A DNA stretch of 64,000 nucleotides from JAJECS01 sp965198185 (GTDB taxonomy: Bacteria; Chloroflexota; UBA11872): NCBI GenBank assembly GCA_965198185.1, contig CBDAOU010000001.1:1-64000 (forward strand). The letters run 5' to 3'. Below are positions 52,952-60,034 of the stretch, one piece after another. The notes below the pieces were generated by a model that worked only from the letters and a program-made list of their open reading frames with translations, was not told the DNA's origin and did not search any database. The first letter of the stretch is position 1; each line of letters starts with the position of its first letter. The translations under genes and the position numbers were made by a program.

Positions 52952-54298
52952 CTAACGCTGCTCCAGCCGCCGCCGCGTGCGTGCGGCGGCCTCGCCAAGG
53001 GCCGGGCTGATCTCGACCTGATAAGGAGGCGTGGCCGGCTCAAGCGACCGGACGCGCGGGGGCAGCATGGCGAGCGAACGCACCGCGTTGGCGCGGATTT
53101 GATCGAGCGAGCGGCGACCGGCACTTAGCCGCGTGCCGCTGCGCATCACCGGCTCAAGCAACGCTTGCCCGCTCGGCGTTCTCGTCGGCAAGCCCGACAA
53201 CGTCGTACGTGGCGCTGGTGCCGTCGAACTGCCCACCTGCTTGGGGTCCGGCAGCGTGGATTTCTCGGCGGCCAGCTTCATGCGGCCCTTCCCGTCGTAG
53301 GCCACCAGCTTGTAGACGACGTCCAGGCACGGCGCGTCCTCCGAAACTGCCAGCGCCGCGCCCACGCCGAAGCTGTCGATGGGCGCTCCGCCGGCGACCA
53401 ATCGCGCGATCTCCCGCTCGTCGAGATTGCCGCTGGCGATGATCTGCACCTGCGTCAGCCCAGCCGCATCGAGTTGCCGGCGGGTCCGCCGGGCATGCGC
53501 GGCGAGATCGCCGGAGTCCAACCGCACGGCGGCCGGCGCCACGCCTCCGCCAGCCGTCGCGCGAGCAAGCTCGATGACGGTGGCAATGCCCGCCTCGACG
53601 TCGTAGGTGTCGACCAGCAGCGCGGCCGTGGGAAAGGTCGCCATGAAGTGCCGGAACGCCTCACGCTCGCTGTCGTGCGCTTGGACGAAACTGTGGGCCA
53701 TGGTGCCGGCCACGGGCATGCCGTGGGCCTGACCGGCCGCCACGTTTGACGTCGCCTGGACACCGCCGATGTATGCCGCCCGGGAGGCCGCGAGCGATGC
53801 GTCGGCGCCATGCGCGTGCCGCAGGCCGAAGTCGATGACCGCACGTCCATCCGCCGCCGCGACGACGCGCGCCGCCTTGGTGGCCACCGCGGTGGGCAAC
53901 TGGACGAGATTGAGCAGCCGGGTCTCGACGATCTGGGCCTCGGGCAGCGACCCATGCACCGTGAGCAGCGGCTCGTTGCCAAAGAACGGCGTGCCCTCGG
54001 GCAGCGCGTCCACGCTCCCCGAGAAGCGGAACCCCCGCAGATAGTCGAGAAAATCGGGCGTGAACTGCCCCAGAGACTCCAGGTAGTCGATGTCCGCGGC
54101 CTCGAAACGCAGTTGCTCCAGGTAGTCGAGGGCGGCGTCCAGGCCGGCGGCGATCAGAAAGTTCCGCTGTGGCGGCAGGCGTCGCGTAAAGAGCTCGAAG
54201 GTTGCGGGGGCGCGCATGCCGTGCTCCAGATACGCCTGGAGCATGGTGAGCTGGTAGAGATCGGTGACGAGCCCTTGGGCAGCAGACGCAGTGGCCAT
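52952..54298 (-). CDS. pncB: Nicotinate phosphoribosyltransferase
   Basis: A 448-residue enzyme that converts nicotinate and PRPP to nicotinate mononucleotide for NAD salvage. Family text: GLVTDLYQLTMLQAYLEHGM, RRLPPQRNFLIAAGLD, FGLRHAHGADASLAASRAAY (with the active-site His), VRLDSGDLAAHARR and SFGVGAALAVSEDAP. Near the C-terminus, rev-comp 53236-53165 reads VGSSTAPAPRTT in the gene frame, but the expected QFDGTSATYDVVGLADEN lies in the neighbouring frame. Two compensating frameshifts therefore affect about 24 residues. It follows pncA with an 11-bp gap. Confidence 0.9.
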   Translation of the reverse strand: MATASAAQGLVTDLYQLTMLQAYLEHGMRAPATFELFTRRLPPQRNFLIAAGLDAALDYLEQLRFEAADIDYLESLGQFTPDFLDYLRGFRFSGSVDALPEGTPFFGNEPLLTVHGSLPEAQIVETRLLNLVQLPTAVATKAARVVAAADGRAVIDFGLRHAHGADASLAASRAAYIGGVQATSNVAAGQAHGMPVAGTMAHSFVQAHDSEREAFRHFMATFPTAALLVDTYDVEAGIATVIELARATAGGGVAPAAVRLDSGDLAAHARRTRRQLDAAGLTQVQIIASGNLDEREIARLVAGGAPIDSFGVGAALAVSEDAPCLDVVYKLVAYDGKGRMKLAAEKSTLPDPKQVGSSTAPAPRTTLSGLPTRTPSGQALLEPVMRSGTRLSAGRRSLDQIRANAVRSLAMLPPRVRSLEPATPPYQVEISPALGEAAARTRRRLEQR

Positions 54299-54309
54299 CG
54301 AGCGCGTGG

Positions 54310-54888
54310 CTAGATCTCGGCTTCGGCGACCGCTCCCGCCGAGCGCATGTCATCCAGCGCGCGGGATCCATCGCCGGGCTGCACCTCAACGGCGCGGGTG
54401 GCGTTCAGAATGACCTGGACCGGCAAACCGGCAATCCGCCGGGCGTCGAGCACGCTGGCGCGCACGCAGTAGTCCAGGGCAAGCCCGCCGACCCACAACC
54501 GCTCGATACCGGCGGCTTGAAGCTGCGCCGCAAGATCGGTTCCCTCGAACGCGGAGTAGGCCTCACGCTGCGAGTCCGTCCCCTTGTCGATGATGGTCGC
54601 CGATACCGGAAGGGCAAGGTCGGGGTGGAACGCCGCGCCGGTCGTCTCAGCCACACAGTGCAACGGCCATGGTCCACCCTGCTCCTGGAAGCTGACGTGG
54701 TCGGGCGGATGCCAATCGCGCGAGGCGAAGATGGCCGCGCCGGCGTCCTGCGCGGCGTCGATCCACTGGTTCAGGACCGGCACCACGGCATCGCCGTCGG
54801 GTACGGCCAGCGCGCCGCCGGGACAGAAGTCCCGCTGCACGTCAACGATCAGCAGGGCGTCGGAGGCTCGCAGCTCGGGCAGGTTCAT
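54310..54888 (-). CDS. pncA: Nicotinamidase
   Basis: A 192-residue amidase converting nicotinamide to nicotinate. Catalytic triad: Asp in LIVDVQRDF, Lys in TIIDKGTD and Cys in GLALDYCVRASVLDA. The metal-site motif is ASRDWHPPDHVSF. Directly upstream of pncB on the same strand, so the two form a nicotinamide-to-NaMN salvage operon. Confidence 0.93.
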   Translation of the reverse strand: MNLPELRASDALLIVDVQRDFCPGGALAVPDGDAVVPVLNQWIDAAQDAGAAIFASRDWHPPDHVSFQEQGGPWPLHCVAETTGAAFHPDLALPVSATIIDKGTDSQREAYSAFEGTDLAAQLQAAGIERLWVGGLALDYCVRASVLDARRIAGLPVQVILNATRAVEVQPGDGSRALDDMRSAGAVAEAEI

Positions 54889-54909
54889 GCCATCCGGCTA
54901 TCTTGGCGG

Positions 54910-54980
54910 CTGGGGTAGATGGGGTCGAACCACCGCTTCGCGGTCCAGAGCCGCGCGTCCTACCACTAGACGATACCCCA
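54910..54980 (-). tRNA. tRNA-Gln(CTG)
   Basis: Minus strand: acceptor TGGGGTA pairs with TACCCCA, the D arm contains GTC-TAGTGGTAG-GAC, the anticodon loop is CTCTGGA (anticodon CTG), and the T arm is GTGG-TTCGACC-CCAT. Discriminator G. The 3' CCA is not encoded, unlike the Pro and Lys tRNAs in this window. Confidence 0.92.
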
Positions 54981-55045
54981 GTAACGGGTGTGCCCAGGGC
55001 CGAACATAGCACCCGCAACGGCGCCAACGCGGCTAGCATAGGGGA

Positions 55046-55777
55046 ATGAAACGGCCCCTGCGCGGTCCCTACCGCGTCGTGTTCTGCGACGTGGGGGAGA
55101 CCCTCGTGCGCTACCACCCGGGATACAGCTCAACGATTGCGGCGCAGGCCGCAAGGCTTGGGGCGCGGGCGGCGGCGGACGAGGTCCGCCGCATCGCCGA
55201 CGAAGAGTATGACCGTGCGGTCAGGAACCCGGCGACACGCGGCGCCAGCGCCGACGCCGATCGATCCAGGGCGTTCTGGCAAGGCATGTACCGAGCCATA
55301 GGCCGCCGCCTGCGAGTCAATGATCCGGAGTTGCTGGCGCGGCGGCTGTTCGCGGAATTCACAACCGTCGAGTCATATGCCCCGATCGACGGCGCACATG
55401 AGGCGCTGGCACGGCTCAGAGCGGCAGGGCTGAGGATCGTGGCGGCATCCAACTGGGAACCCTGGCTGCTCGACCTGCTCGACTATCTCGAAATGCGCGA
55501 CCGCTTCGATGCGCTGGCCGTATCGGGAGTCGTTGGCAGGGAGAAGCCGGATGCGGAGTTCTTCGAGCGAGCGCTGGAGATTGCCGGAGCCACGGCGGAC
55601 GAGACCGTGCATATCGGGGACAGTTTCTTTGCCGACGTGCAGGGGGCGTGGGGGGCCGGCTTGGACGCGATCTGGATCAACTGGAACAACCGGCCGGCAC
55701 AGGCTTGCCCCACGGTCGAGACCATTGAAGCCGCCGCGGACGCCGTAATCGCCGCAAGCAGAAATGGGGCCGCGTGA
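55046..55777 (+). CDS. HAD-superfamily hydrolase
   Basis: A 243-residue cytoplasmic phosphatase-like protein. Motif I is VVFCDVGETLVRY, so the second Asp of DxD is Gly; motif II Ser/Asn is in IVAASNWEPW; motif III Lys is in VVGREKPDAEFF; motif IV is VHIGDSFFADVQGA. The DxG variant is known in several HAD groups and may alter specificity. It overlaps the NUDIX gene by four bases (GTGA). Confidence 0.87.
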   Translation: MKRPLRGPYRVVFCDVGETLVRYHPGYSSTIAAQAARLGARAAADEVRRIADEEYDRAVRNPATRGASADADRSRAFWQGMYRAIGRRLRVNDPELLARRLFAEFTTVESYAPIDGAHEALARLRAAGLRIVAASNWEPWLLDLLDYLEMRDRFDALAVSGVVGREKPDAEFFERALEIAGATADETVHIGDSFFADVQGAWGAGLDAIWINWNNRPAQACPTVETIEAAADAVIAASRNGAA

Positions 55778-56319
55778 ACCTCGAGTGGGAAACGATTCGG
55801 TCGCAGGTGGCCTGGCGGGGGCGCTTCCCAGTCCTGGTGGACGAGATTCGCTCGCTGGAAGACGCGCGCGAGATGACCTACACCTACCTCGGCATCGGGG
55901 CCGGCGCGGTGGTCGTCCTGGCCCTGGATGATGCCGACCGGGCCATTTGCGTCCGCCAATACCGCCACCCGCTGCGCGCCGTGGTGCGAGAGCTTCCGGC
56001 GGGGCACATCGATCGGGGTGAGGACCGCACCGTCGCCGCCCACCGCGAGTTCGAGGAAGAAACCGGCCTGCGCATCGGCCACCTGGAGCATCTGGGCAGC
56101 TATGTCCCCGTCCCCTCACTCGCCGACTTCTCGATGCACATGTACTTCGGCCACACCCTGACGCCGGGCCGCCAGCAGCTGGACGACAACGAGCTGCTGG
56201 AGATCGAGCGCGTGCCCATCCGGGAGCTGCACGAGGCGATCCTGGAAGGCCGCGAGCACGTCGTCTCGATGAACTACACCGTGCTGTTCGCCGCCGCGCA
56301 AGGGCGGTTGCCCTTATAG
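55774..56319 (+). CDS. NUDIX hydrolase, ADP-ribose pyrophosphatase-like
   Basis: A 181-residue NUDIX protein. The GTG start overlaps the HAD gene. The NUDIX box is GHIDRGEDRTVAAHREFEEE followed by TGL, with all metal-binding Glu present. Upstream VRQYRHPLRAVVRELPAG and downstream PSLADFSMHMYFG fit ADP-ribose pyrophosphatases. The last 150 bases have a partial copy at 59126-59275 and a shorter echo at 59795-59832. Confidence 0.9.
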   Translation: MNLEWETIRSQVAWRGRFPVLVDEIRSLEDAREMTYTYLGIGAGAVVVLALDDADRAICVRQYRHPLRAVVRELPAGHIDRGEDRTVAAHREFEEETGLRIGHLEHLGSYVPVPSLADFSMHMYFGHTLTPGRQQLDDNELLEIERVPIRELHEAILEGREHVVSMNYTVLFAAAQGRLPL

Positions 56320-56369
56320 GCGCACGGGAAGCCATCCCGCATCGGCTAGCAGATGCGGCCATCGCTCTC

Positions 56370-56576
56370 GTGGAAAAGCGCCTGCAGCAGCTAGGCGTGC
56401 CGTATCCGACGGGCGAGGACGTCAAGTACGACGGCTATCTCGCTTGCATCGAGTGGGAGGGCTTTCTTGAGCGTCTGATCCCGGTGGCGAGTGCTGCCGA
56501 TATCAAGAAGGCTCGCCGGCTGTGGCCACCGCGCCAAAGCCGTCTTAGCCGCTGGTCGCATCGTCTGCGGAATTAG
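56370..56576 (+). CDS. Hypothetical small protein
   Basis: A possible 68-residue protein from GTG 56370: MEKRLQQLGVPYPTGEDVKY, then LACIEWEGFLERLIPVASAA. The N-terminal two thirds look like real protein; the Arg/Ser-rich tail less so. It ends four bases into a convergent small gene on the other strand. No family recognised. Confidence 0.35.
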   Translation: MEKRLQQLGVPYPTGEDVKYDGYLACIEWEGFLERLIPVASAADIKKARRLWPPRQSRLSRWSHRLRN

Positions 56577-56749
56577 GTGAGCCGCTCAGGTATAAGTCCA
56601 CGCCAACGAGCCGAGGCAGTGCGGGATGGGTAGGGGGAGGGAGGCTCGCGGTGATCTAAGGGGATATAGATGGACGGCCAGACCACCCCCAGCAGCGCGT
56701 AACCACCCAGCAAGATAAGGCCCAACGTCCAGAACGCTCCGCGATCCAT
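56573..56749 (-). CDS. Small single-span membrane protein
   Basis: A 58-residue protein: MDRGAFWTLGLILLGGYALL then GVVWPSIYIPLDHREPPSPY and a basic tail ending ERLT. One N-terminal membrane span. GAGGAGGT nine bases upstream of ATG 56749 is one of the strongest Shine-Dalgarno sites here. It follows the GIY-YIG gene by 17 bp on the same strand. No family recognised. Confidence 0.6.
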   Translation of the reverse strand: MDRGAFWTLGLILLGGYALLGVVWPSIYIPLDHREPPSPYPSRTASARWRGLIPERLT

Positions 56750-56766
56750 CACCCCGCCACCTCCTC

Positions 56767-57087
56767 CTATGCCGTATCGCGTCCGTGGTACTGACCATCA
56801 TCCGTACGATTGTAGTGTGGGTTGCGCCCAACATAATCACGATAACTGTCCAGGAACTGATCTTCCCACTCTTCGGCATAGTCGCGAGACATCGGTCTGG
56901 TCTCAACTTTCAGATAGTTGAATTTCTTTCCATACAACCTGTGTTCTTCTTCTCGCCGATCGGGGTCATTTGTGATCCCGATGTAGAGCACACGGTCTTT
57001 CCGTGACCTCAGAGTGTAGCCGACCACGTTCCAGTGAAGTGGCCGACTAGGGCCTAAAATAAACCTAAGCAGAGATAGAAATCCCAT
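56767..57087 (-). CDS. GIY-YIG domain protein
   Basis: A 106-residue protein with a compact GIY-YIG nuclease-like fold. VVGYTLRSRKDRVLYIGITN carries the two half-motifs (GYT and YIG), DPDRREEEHRLYGKKF the following helix with Arg, and YAEEWEDQFLDSYRD a later Glu. The first 20 residues are hydrophobic. Base composition is less GC-rich than the rest, suggesting import. It starts two bases after the stop of the TGA-interrupted gene, so the two are one operon. Confidence 0.65.
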   Translation of the reverse strand: MGFLSLLRFILGPSRPLHWNVVGYTLRSRKDRVLYIGITNDPDRREEEHRLYGKKFNYLKVETRPMSRDYAEEWEDQFLDSYRDYVGRNPHYNRTDDGQYHGRDTA

Positions 57088-57089
57088 AA

Positions 57090-57362
57090 TCAGATAAACC
57101 TAAACTGTGTGTTCAACCTTGTCGCCGCTGGCCCAATCACGTCGATGTATCGGATTCGTTGTCCAAACATTCCGCGAACGATGGCGGTAATTTGGTCGAT
57201 GGTGTCCAGCGGCCTGTCGTTGTGGCGACCCTCAAACTCCACGACATAACGATCGTCGAGCTCGCCGATTCACAATTCAATGGGGCGATCATCCTTCGAT
57301 AGCACGCGGACCACTACCTGGGAGTGCTGAATAGCAGTCGTCACGCGGACTTCCATGTCCAT
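57090..57362 (-). CDS. Hypothetical protein with an internal in-frame TGA
   Basis: From ATG 57362, preceded by GGAG, 30 codons run (MDMEVRVTTAIQHSQVVVRV, LSKDDRPIEL), then TGA at 57272-57270. The same frame continues for 59 more codons without a break: IGELDDRYVVEFEGRHNDRP, LDTIDQITAIVRGMFGQRIR, YIDVIGPAATRLNTQFRFI, stop. Coding character continues across the TGA. It is either a nonsense mutation (for example of TGG or CGA) or an error; recoding is possible but nothing supports it directly. No family recognised. Confidence 0.5.
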
Positions 57363-57419
57363 AGCGTCTCCATTGTCCTGCGTCGCCCAGGGGAGGCGAG
57401 CTTGCCACACGCCCCGCGA

Positions 57420-57437
57420 CTGTCAATTTCTTGACAG
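57420..57437. promoter_or_regulatory. Short palindrome upstream of the small operon
   Basis: CTGTCAA-TTTC-TTGACAG is a perfect 7-bp inverted repeat. It carries a TTGACA box on each strand, so it could be a -35 element or an operator for the minus-strand genes starting at 57362. No good -10 box is seen at 17 bases. Confidence 0.3.
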
Positions 57438-57491
57438 CCAGCAGGCCCGCATCATCCCAGTGGTGGCCAGCGGTCTAGCAACCTTCGCCGC

Positions 57492-57953
57492 TCACCGCAC
57501 GTCGTGCCGCGTGAACCTCACCGTCCACTTGTAGCCCGGCACGGCGTTCGTCTTGACCTGCACGTCGCCGGGATATATCTGGGCTCGCACGTCGTTACCG
57601 ACCACGATCACGTCACGCGCACCATTCCACCACATGGTCGAATGGCGGCCATTGGCAGCGGATTCGAGCTTGACCCCATCGTAGTCCTCGGTGTTGATGT
57701 CGAGCTCACCGACCCAGATCCCGGGTCGAAGCGTCACGGTCACGACGTCGGCCCCGATCCCGGTCGCGACGACGGTCTCGAATGGGGTCAGGCTCGAAAC
57801 CTCCACGGTGAGCGGAGGACCATCGGGGCCCGACATGCGCCAACCGATAAAGCTGGCGAGAAAGTACGCCGCCAAGCCCGCCACGATCAGAAACGTCAAC
57901 GTTGTGATGATCGGTGAGTACCAGCTTCGAGCTCGTTGCATCATGACCTCCAA
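57492..57953 (-). CDS. Hypothetical membrane-anchored protein, paralogue of the next gene upstream
   Basis: About 150 residues with one N-terminal membrane span (SPIITTLTFLIVAGLAAYFL) and an outside domain. Conserved with the 57973-58554 protein: PLTVEVSSLTPFETVV with VTLRPGIWVGELD, and PGDVQVKTNAVPGYKWTVRF. The start could be either of the Met residues at codons 4-5. Likely a small beta-sandwich outer domain. No family recognised. Confidence 0.6.
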   Translation of the reverse strand: MEVMMQRARSWYSPIITTLTFLIVAGLAAYFLASFIGWRMSGPDGPPLTVEVSSLTPFETVVATGIGADVVTVTLRPGIWVGELDINTEDYDGVKLESAANGRHSTMWWNGARDVIVVGNDVRAQIYPGDVQVKTNAVPGYKWTVRFTRHDVR

Positions 57954-57972
57954 CCTGCTGCGGTCTCGACCA

Positions 57973-58554
57973 TCACGGCCGACGGTCGACGCCGCTGTCC
58001 CAAGGCGTGAAGGCCACGGTCCACGACACCCCCGGCGGCGCGTTCGTGGTGACGGCTACCTCGCCTGGTGTGAAGCGCGCGGCATCGAGCAACCGCGCCG
58101 TGGCCTGGTCAAGGCCGACATAAATGATCAAGTCGTCCCGTTCGCCGGTCCACGACAGTTGCCCGAAGTCATCGACCGAGGCGATGGTGCCCGACCACAC
58201 CCAATTCGGCGGCTGTGCACCGTCGCCCCAAATCAGGTCGACGGTCCAAATGCCCGAAGACAGTTCCACGACGACGGTTTCGTCCCCACTGCCCTCGCCG
58301 GAGATGGTCAGCGGCATCGGCTCGAATTCGCTGACGGGAATGTCTCGCACGACCTCGGAGATGGTGAGGGGCCTCGGCTCGACGTCGGTGACGGGAACTT
58401 CCCGGACGATCGCCGATGATCTGAACTGCTCGTTGGTTTCTTCCATGATGGCAATGGTCTGGCGGCGCGCCAACTCCCACGAGACGGCGATCCACACGAC
58501 CGCCGCCGTCTGTAGGGCAATCAGCGTGAGCACGGCGGCCGCGAAGTACTTCAT
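57973..58554 (-). CDS. Hypothetical membrane-anchored protein with internal repeat
   Basis: A 193-residue protein with an N-terminal span (KYFAAAVLTLIALQTAAVVW). After it come two copies of a 19-residue unit, REVPVTDVEPRPLTIS and RDIPVSEFEPMPLTIS. The C-terminal domain is GDETVVVELSSGIWTVDLIW, then PGEVAVTTNAPPGVSWTVAF, matching the downstream paralogue. Its ATG overlaps the stop of the preceding gene (ATGA). No family recognised. Confidence 0.6.
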   Translation of the reverse strand: MKYFAAAVLTLIALQTAAVVWIAVSWELARRQTIAIMEETNEQFRSSAIVREVPVTDVEPRPLTISEVVRDIPVSEFEPMPLTISGEGSGDETVVVELSSGIWTVDLIWGDGAQPPNWVWSGTIASVDDFGQLSWTGERDDLIIYVGLDQATARLLDAARFTPGEVAVTTNAPPGVSWTVAFTPWDSGVDRRP

Positions 58555-58875
58555 GGAACGCTCCGTTCAATGCCGCCGGGCCGCTGGTCGGTCAGTCGCA
58601 GCGGCCCGGTGATGGGCATATGGCGCAGGTCGTCGAGCGAGCTTATGCCCGTACGCTGATGCAGGCTCTCCCGTTCCATCGGCGACAGACTGTCCCACAA
58701 GCCGCGAACGGTCTCATCGGGAACCGTGTCGCCGAACCGCCGTGTTTCACCGGCAGGAATCGTGACCGCCGGACTCTGGCGCGCCTAATGACGCGGCCAC
58801 GGCCAAACAGGCCAAGAGGAGCACCGCCCCGAGACTGCGGCGGCCGACACGGCTCGGGTGTACGAAGGGAGACAT
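58551..58875 (-). CDS. Hypothetical exported protein, frameshifted
   Basis: ATG 58875 has AAGGAG at good spacing and starts a signal-like MSPFVHPSRVGRRSLGAVLL, LACLAVAASLGAP. That frame stops at about 58747. From about 58784 the neighbouring frame is open as SPAVTIPAGETRRFGDTVPD, then GLWDSLSPMERESLHQRTGI and a stop at 58551 that overlaps the next start as ATGA. One indel near 58785 would join them into a 107-residue exported protein heading the operon. Confidence 0.5.
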
Positions 58876-58965
58876 GGCTGTCTCCTTCCTCTCGGTGAGC
58901 GCCATTGCTGACCTGCCGGCACCGTAGCTCGCGATTTCCGGCGCCACAAGGCACCCCAACCGCGC

Positions 58966-59124
58966 CTAGACGCGCTCGATCCAGTACCGGGCGCCCTTGC
59001 CGGTGAGTGCGCAGCGGGCGCCGGGGAACAGGTCGAGCCGCCCTATGGCACGGAACGTCCGGAGCACCTGCCGCACGGGATCCTCGCCAAGCGCGGGATC
59101 GTCAGCGAGCAAGCCGGCTTCGAC
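58966..59124 (-). CDS. Hypothetical small ORF or gene fragment
   Basis: The frame reads EAGLLADDPALGEDPVRQVL, RTFRAIGRLDLFPGARCALT, GKGARYWIERV, stop, with a stop just before it and only a TTG as possible start (48 codons). It abuts the partial NUDIX copy, so it may be the tail of a gene cut by that duplication. Confidence 0.35.
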   Translation of the reverse strand, partial: VEAGLLADDPALGEDPVRQVLRTFRAIGRLDLFPGARCALTGKGARYWIERV

Positions 59125-59125
59125 G

Positions 59126-59275
59126 ACTCAGCGGCTCGACGAAAACGAGTTGCTGGAGATCGAGCGCGTGCCCATCCGGGATCTGCACGAAGCAATCCTG
59201 GAAGGCCGCGAGCACGTCGTCTCGATGAACTACACCGTGCTGTTCGCCGCCGCGCAGGGGCGGCTGCCGCTATGA
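59126..59275 (+). pseudogene. Partial copy of the NUDIX gene 3' end
   Basis: LDENELLEIERVPIRDLHEA, then ILEGREHVVSMNYTVLFAAA and QGRLPL-stop repeat the last 47 codons of the gene at 55774-56319 with few changes. Similarity continues about 30 bases past the stop (CCATCCCGCGTCGGTTAG against CCATCCCGCATCGGCTAG). No start and no NUDIX box, so it is not a working gene. Confidence 0.85.
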
Positions 59276-59314
59276 CTCACGAGGAACCATCCCGCGTCGG
59301 TTAGTCGAATGGGG

Positions 59315-59446
59315 CTAGCCGCTAGCAGCGGTCGAGAGCGCTTCCATCTCCGCACACGCGACATACCAAAGTTGGCGCTCCTCGTGCATGTGGCACAACT
59401 CAAAAATCTCGGAATCCCAGCGCGCGGTTTCAATTAGCGGCTTCAA
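59315..59446 (-). CDS. Very small hypothetical ORF (43 aa)
   Basis: TTG 59446 overlaps the stop of the ORF before it (TTGA). Reads KPLIETARWDSEIFELCHMH then EERQLWYVACAEMEALSTAA. Acidic and helix-like. Third of three consecutive small minus-strand ORFs. Evidence is the overlap and the protein-like text only. Confidence 0.35.
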   Translation of the reverse strand: MKPLIETARWDSEIFELCHMHEERQLWYVACAEMEALSTAASG

Positions 59447-59601
59447 GCGCTTTCAGGATCTTGCGGCCTCTCTGGGCCAGCGCATTCCGCCGCGTGACGG
59501 TCCCAGCACGCGTCCGGATCCCAGTCGGCTGGAACGTCCTCGTCCGCCATAGCGCTATAGGATCGGCAGCGTGGACAGTCGCAGATAATCTCTTGACGCA
59601 T
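59443..59601 (-). CDS. Very small Cys-rich hypothetical ORF (52 aa)
   Basis: ATG 59601: MRQEIICDCPRCRSYSAMAD, then EDVPADWDPDACWDRHAAEC. The CDCPRC cluster suggests zinc binding. It begins 13 bases after the preceding small ORF and overlaps the next one. A different minus-strand frame over the same bases is also open, so the choice is not certain. Confidence 0.4.
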   Translation of the reverse strand: MRQEIICDCPRCRSYSAMADEDVPADWDPDACWDRHAAECAGPERPQDPESA

Positions 59602-59614
59602 TGCCCGCAGGCGG

Positions 59615-59746
59615 TCAACTCCAATTCAGCCACCAGCGCACGCCGGGCTCCTCAGTCTCCGCCACGGGCCCGTGGCGATCCCAGCCCGCATCGCCGCCAG
59701 GTTCAGCGATGTCCGGCTCGCCACAAAAGGTGCAGGTGTCGCCCAC
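59615..59746 (-). CDS. Very small CxxC hypothetical ORF (43 aa)
   Basis: GTG 59746: GDTCTFCGEPDIAEPGGDAG, WDRHGPVAETEEPGVRWWLN. It has one CxxC knuckle. If a base were missing near 59625 it would run into a frame containing TACGQCVKRL, which would give a complete two-knuckle zinc ribbon. A frameshifted longer protein is therefore an alternative. Confidence 0.4.
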   Translation of the reverse strand: MGDTCTFCGEPDIAEPGGDAGWDRHGPVAETEEPGVRWWLNWS

Positions 59747-59794
59747 GGGTACGCGTTAGTTAGCAATCGCCAGATTCTAGCCCAGTCGGCGGCA

Positions 59795-59832
59795 CCGCCG
59801 CCGCAAAGGGGCGGTTGCCCCTATAGGCGCAA
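59795..59832 (+). repeat. Third echo of the NUDIX 3' end
   Basis: CGCCGCCGCAAAGGGGCGGT, then TGCCCCTATAGGCGCA, matches the end of the NUDIX gene at 56290-56323 (CGCCGCCGCGCAAGGGCGGT, TGCCCTTATAGGCGCA). Only about 36 bases. The rest of 59747-60034 shows nothing recognisable. Confidence 0.5.
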
Positions 59833-60034
59833 TGGCGGCGCTGGCCTACCTGATCAGCCATCGCCCACCGGCAACCACGCCCGTGCGATTTTATTTCGGA
59901 GACGAAGTTAAACCCCGAACACGTCAAAAAACTCGCGTCGACCAATCCGCGGCGGGCGTCTTTCTGCGGCGGCACGCACTTAGTACCCTGACGCCCTGAC
60001 CCGACCATCTCCCATTCCGAGGATCGAACACACG

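Noticed and set aside
56586..56906. A 106-codon minus-strand frame
   Set aside because: It overlaps the GIY-YIG end and the small membrane protein in a different frame and lacks a ribosome-binding site; the 58-codon frame has a strong one.
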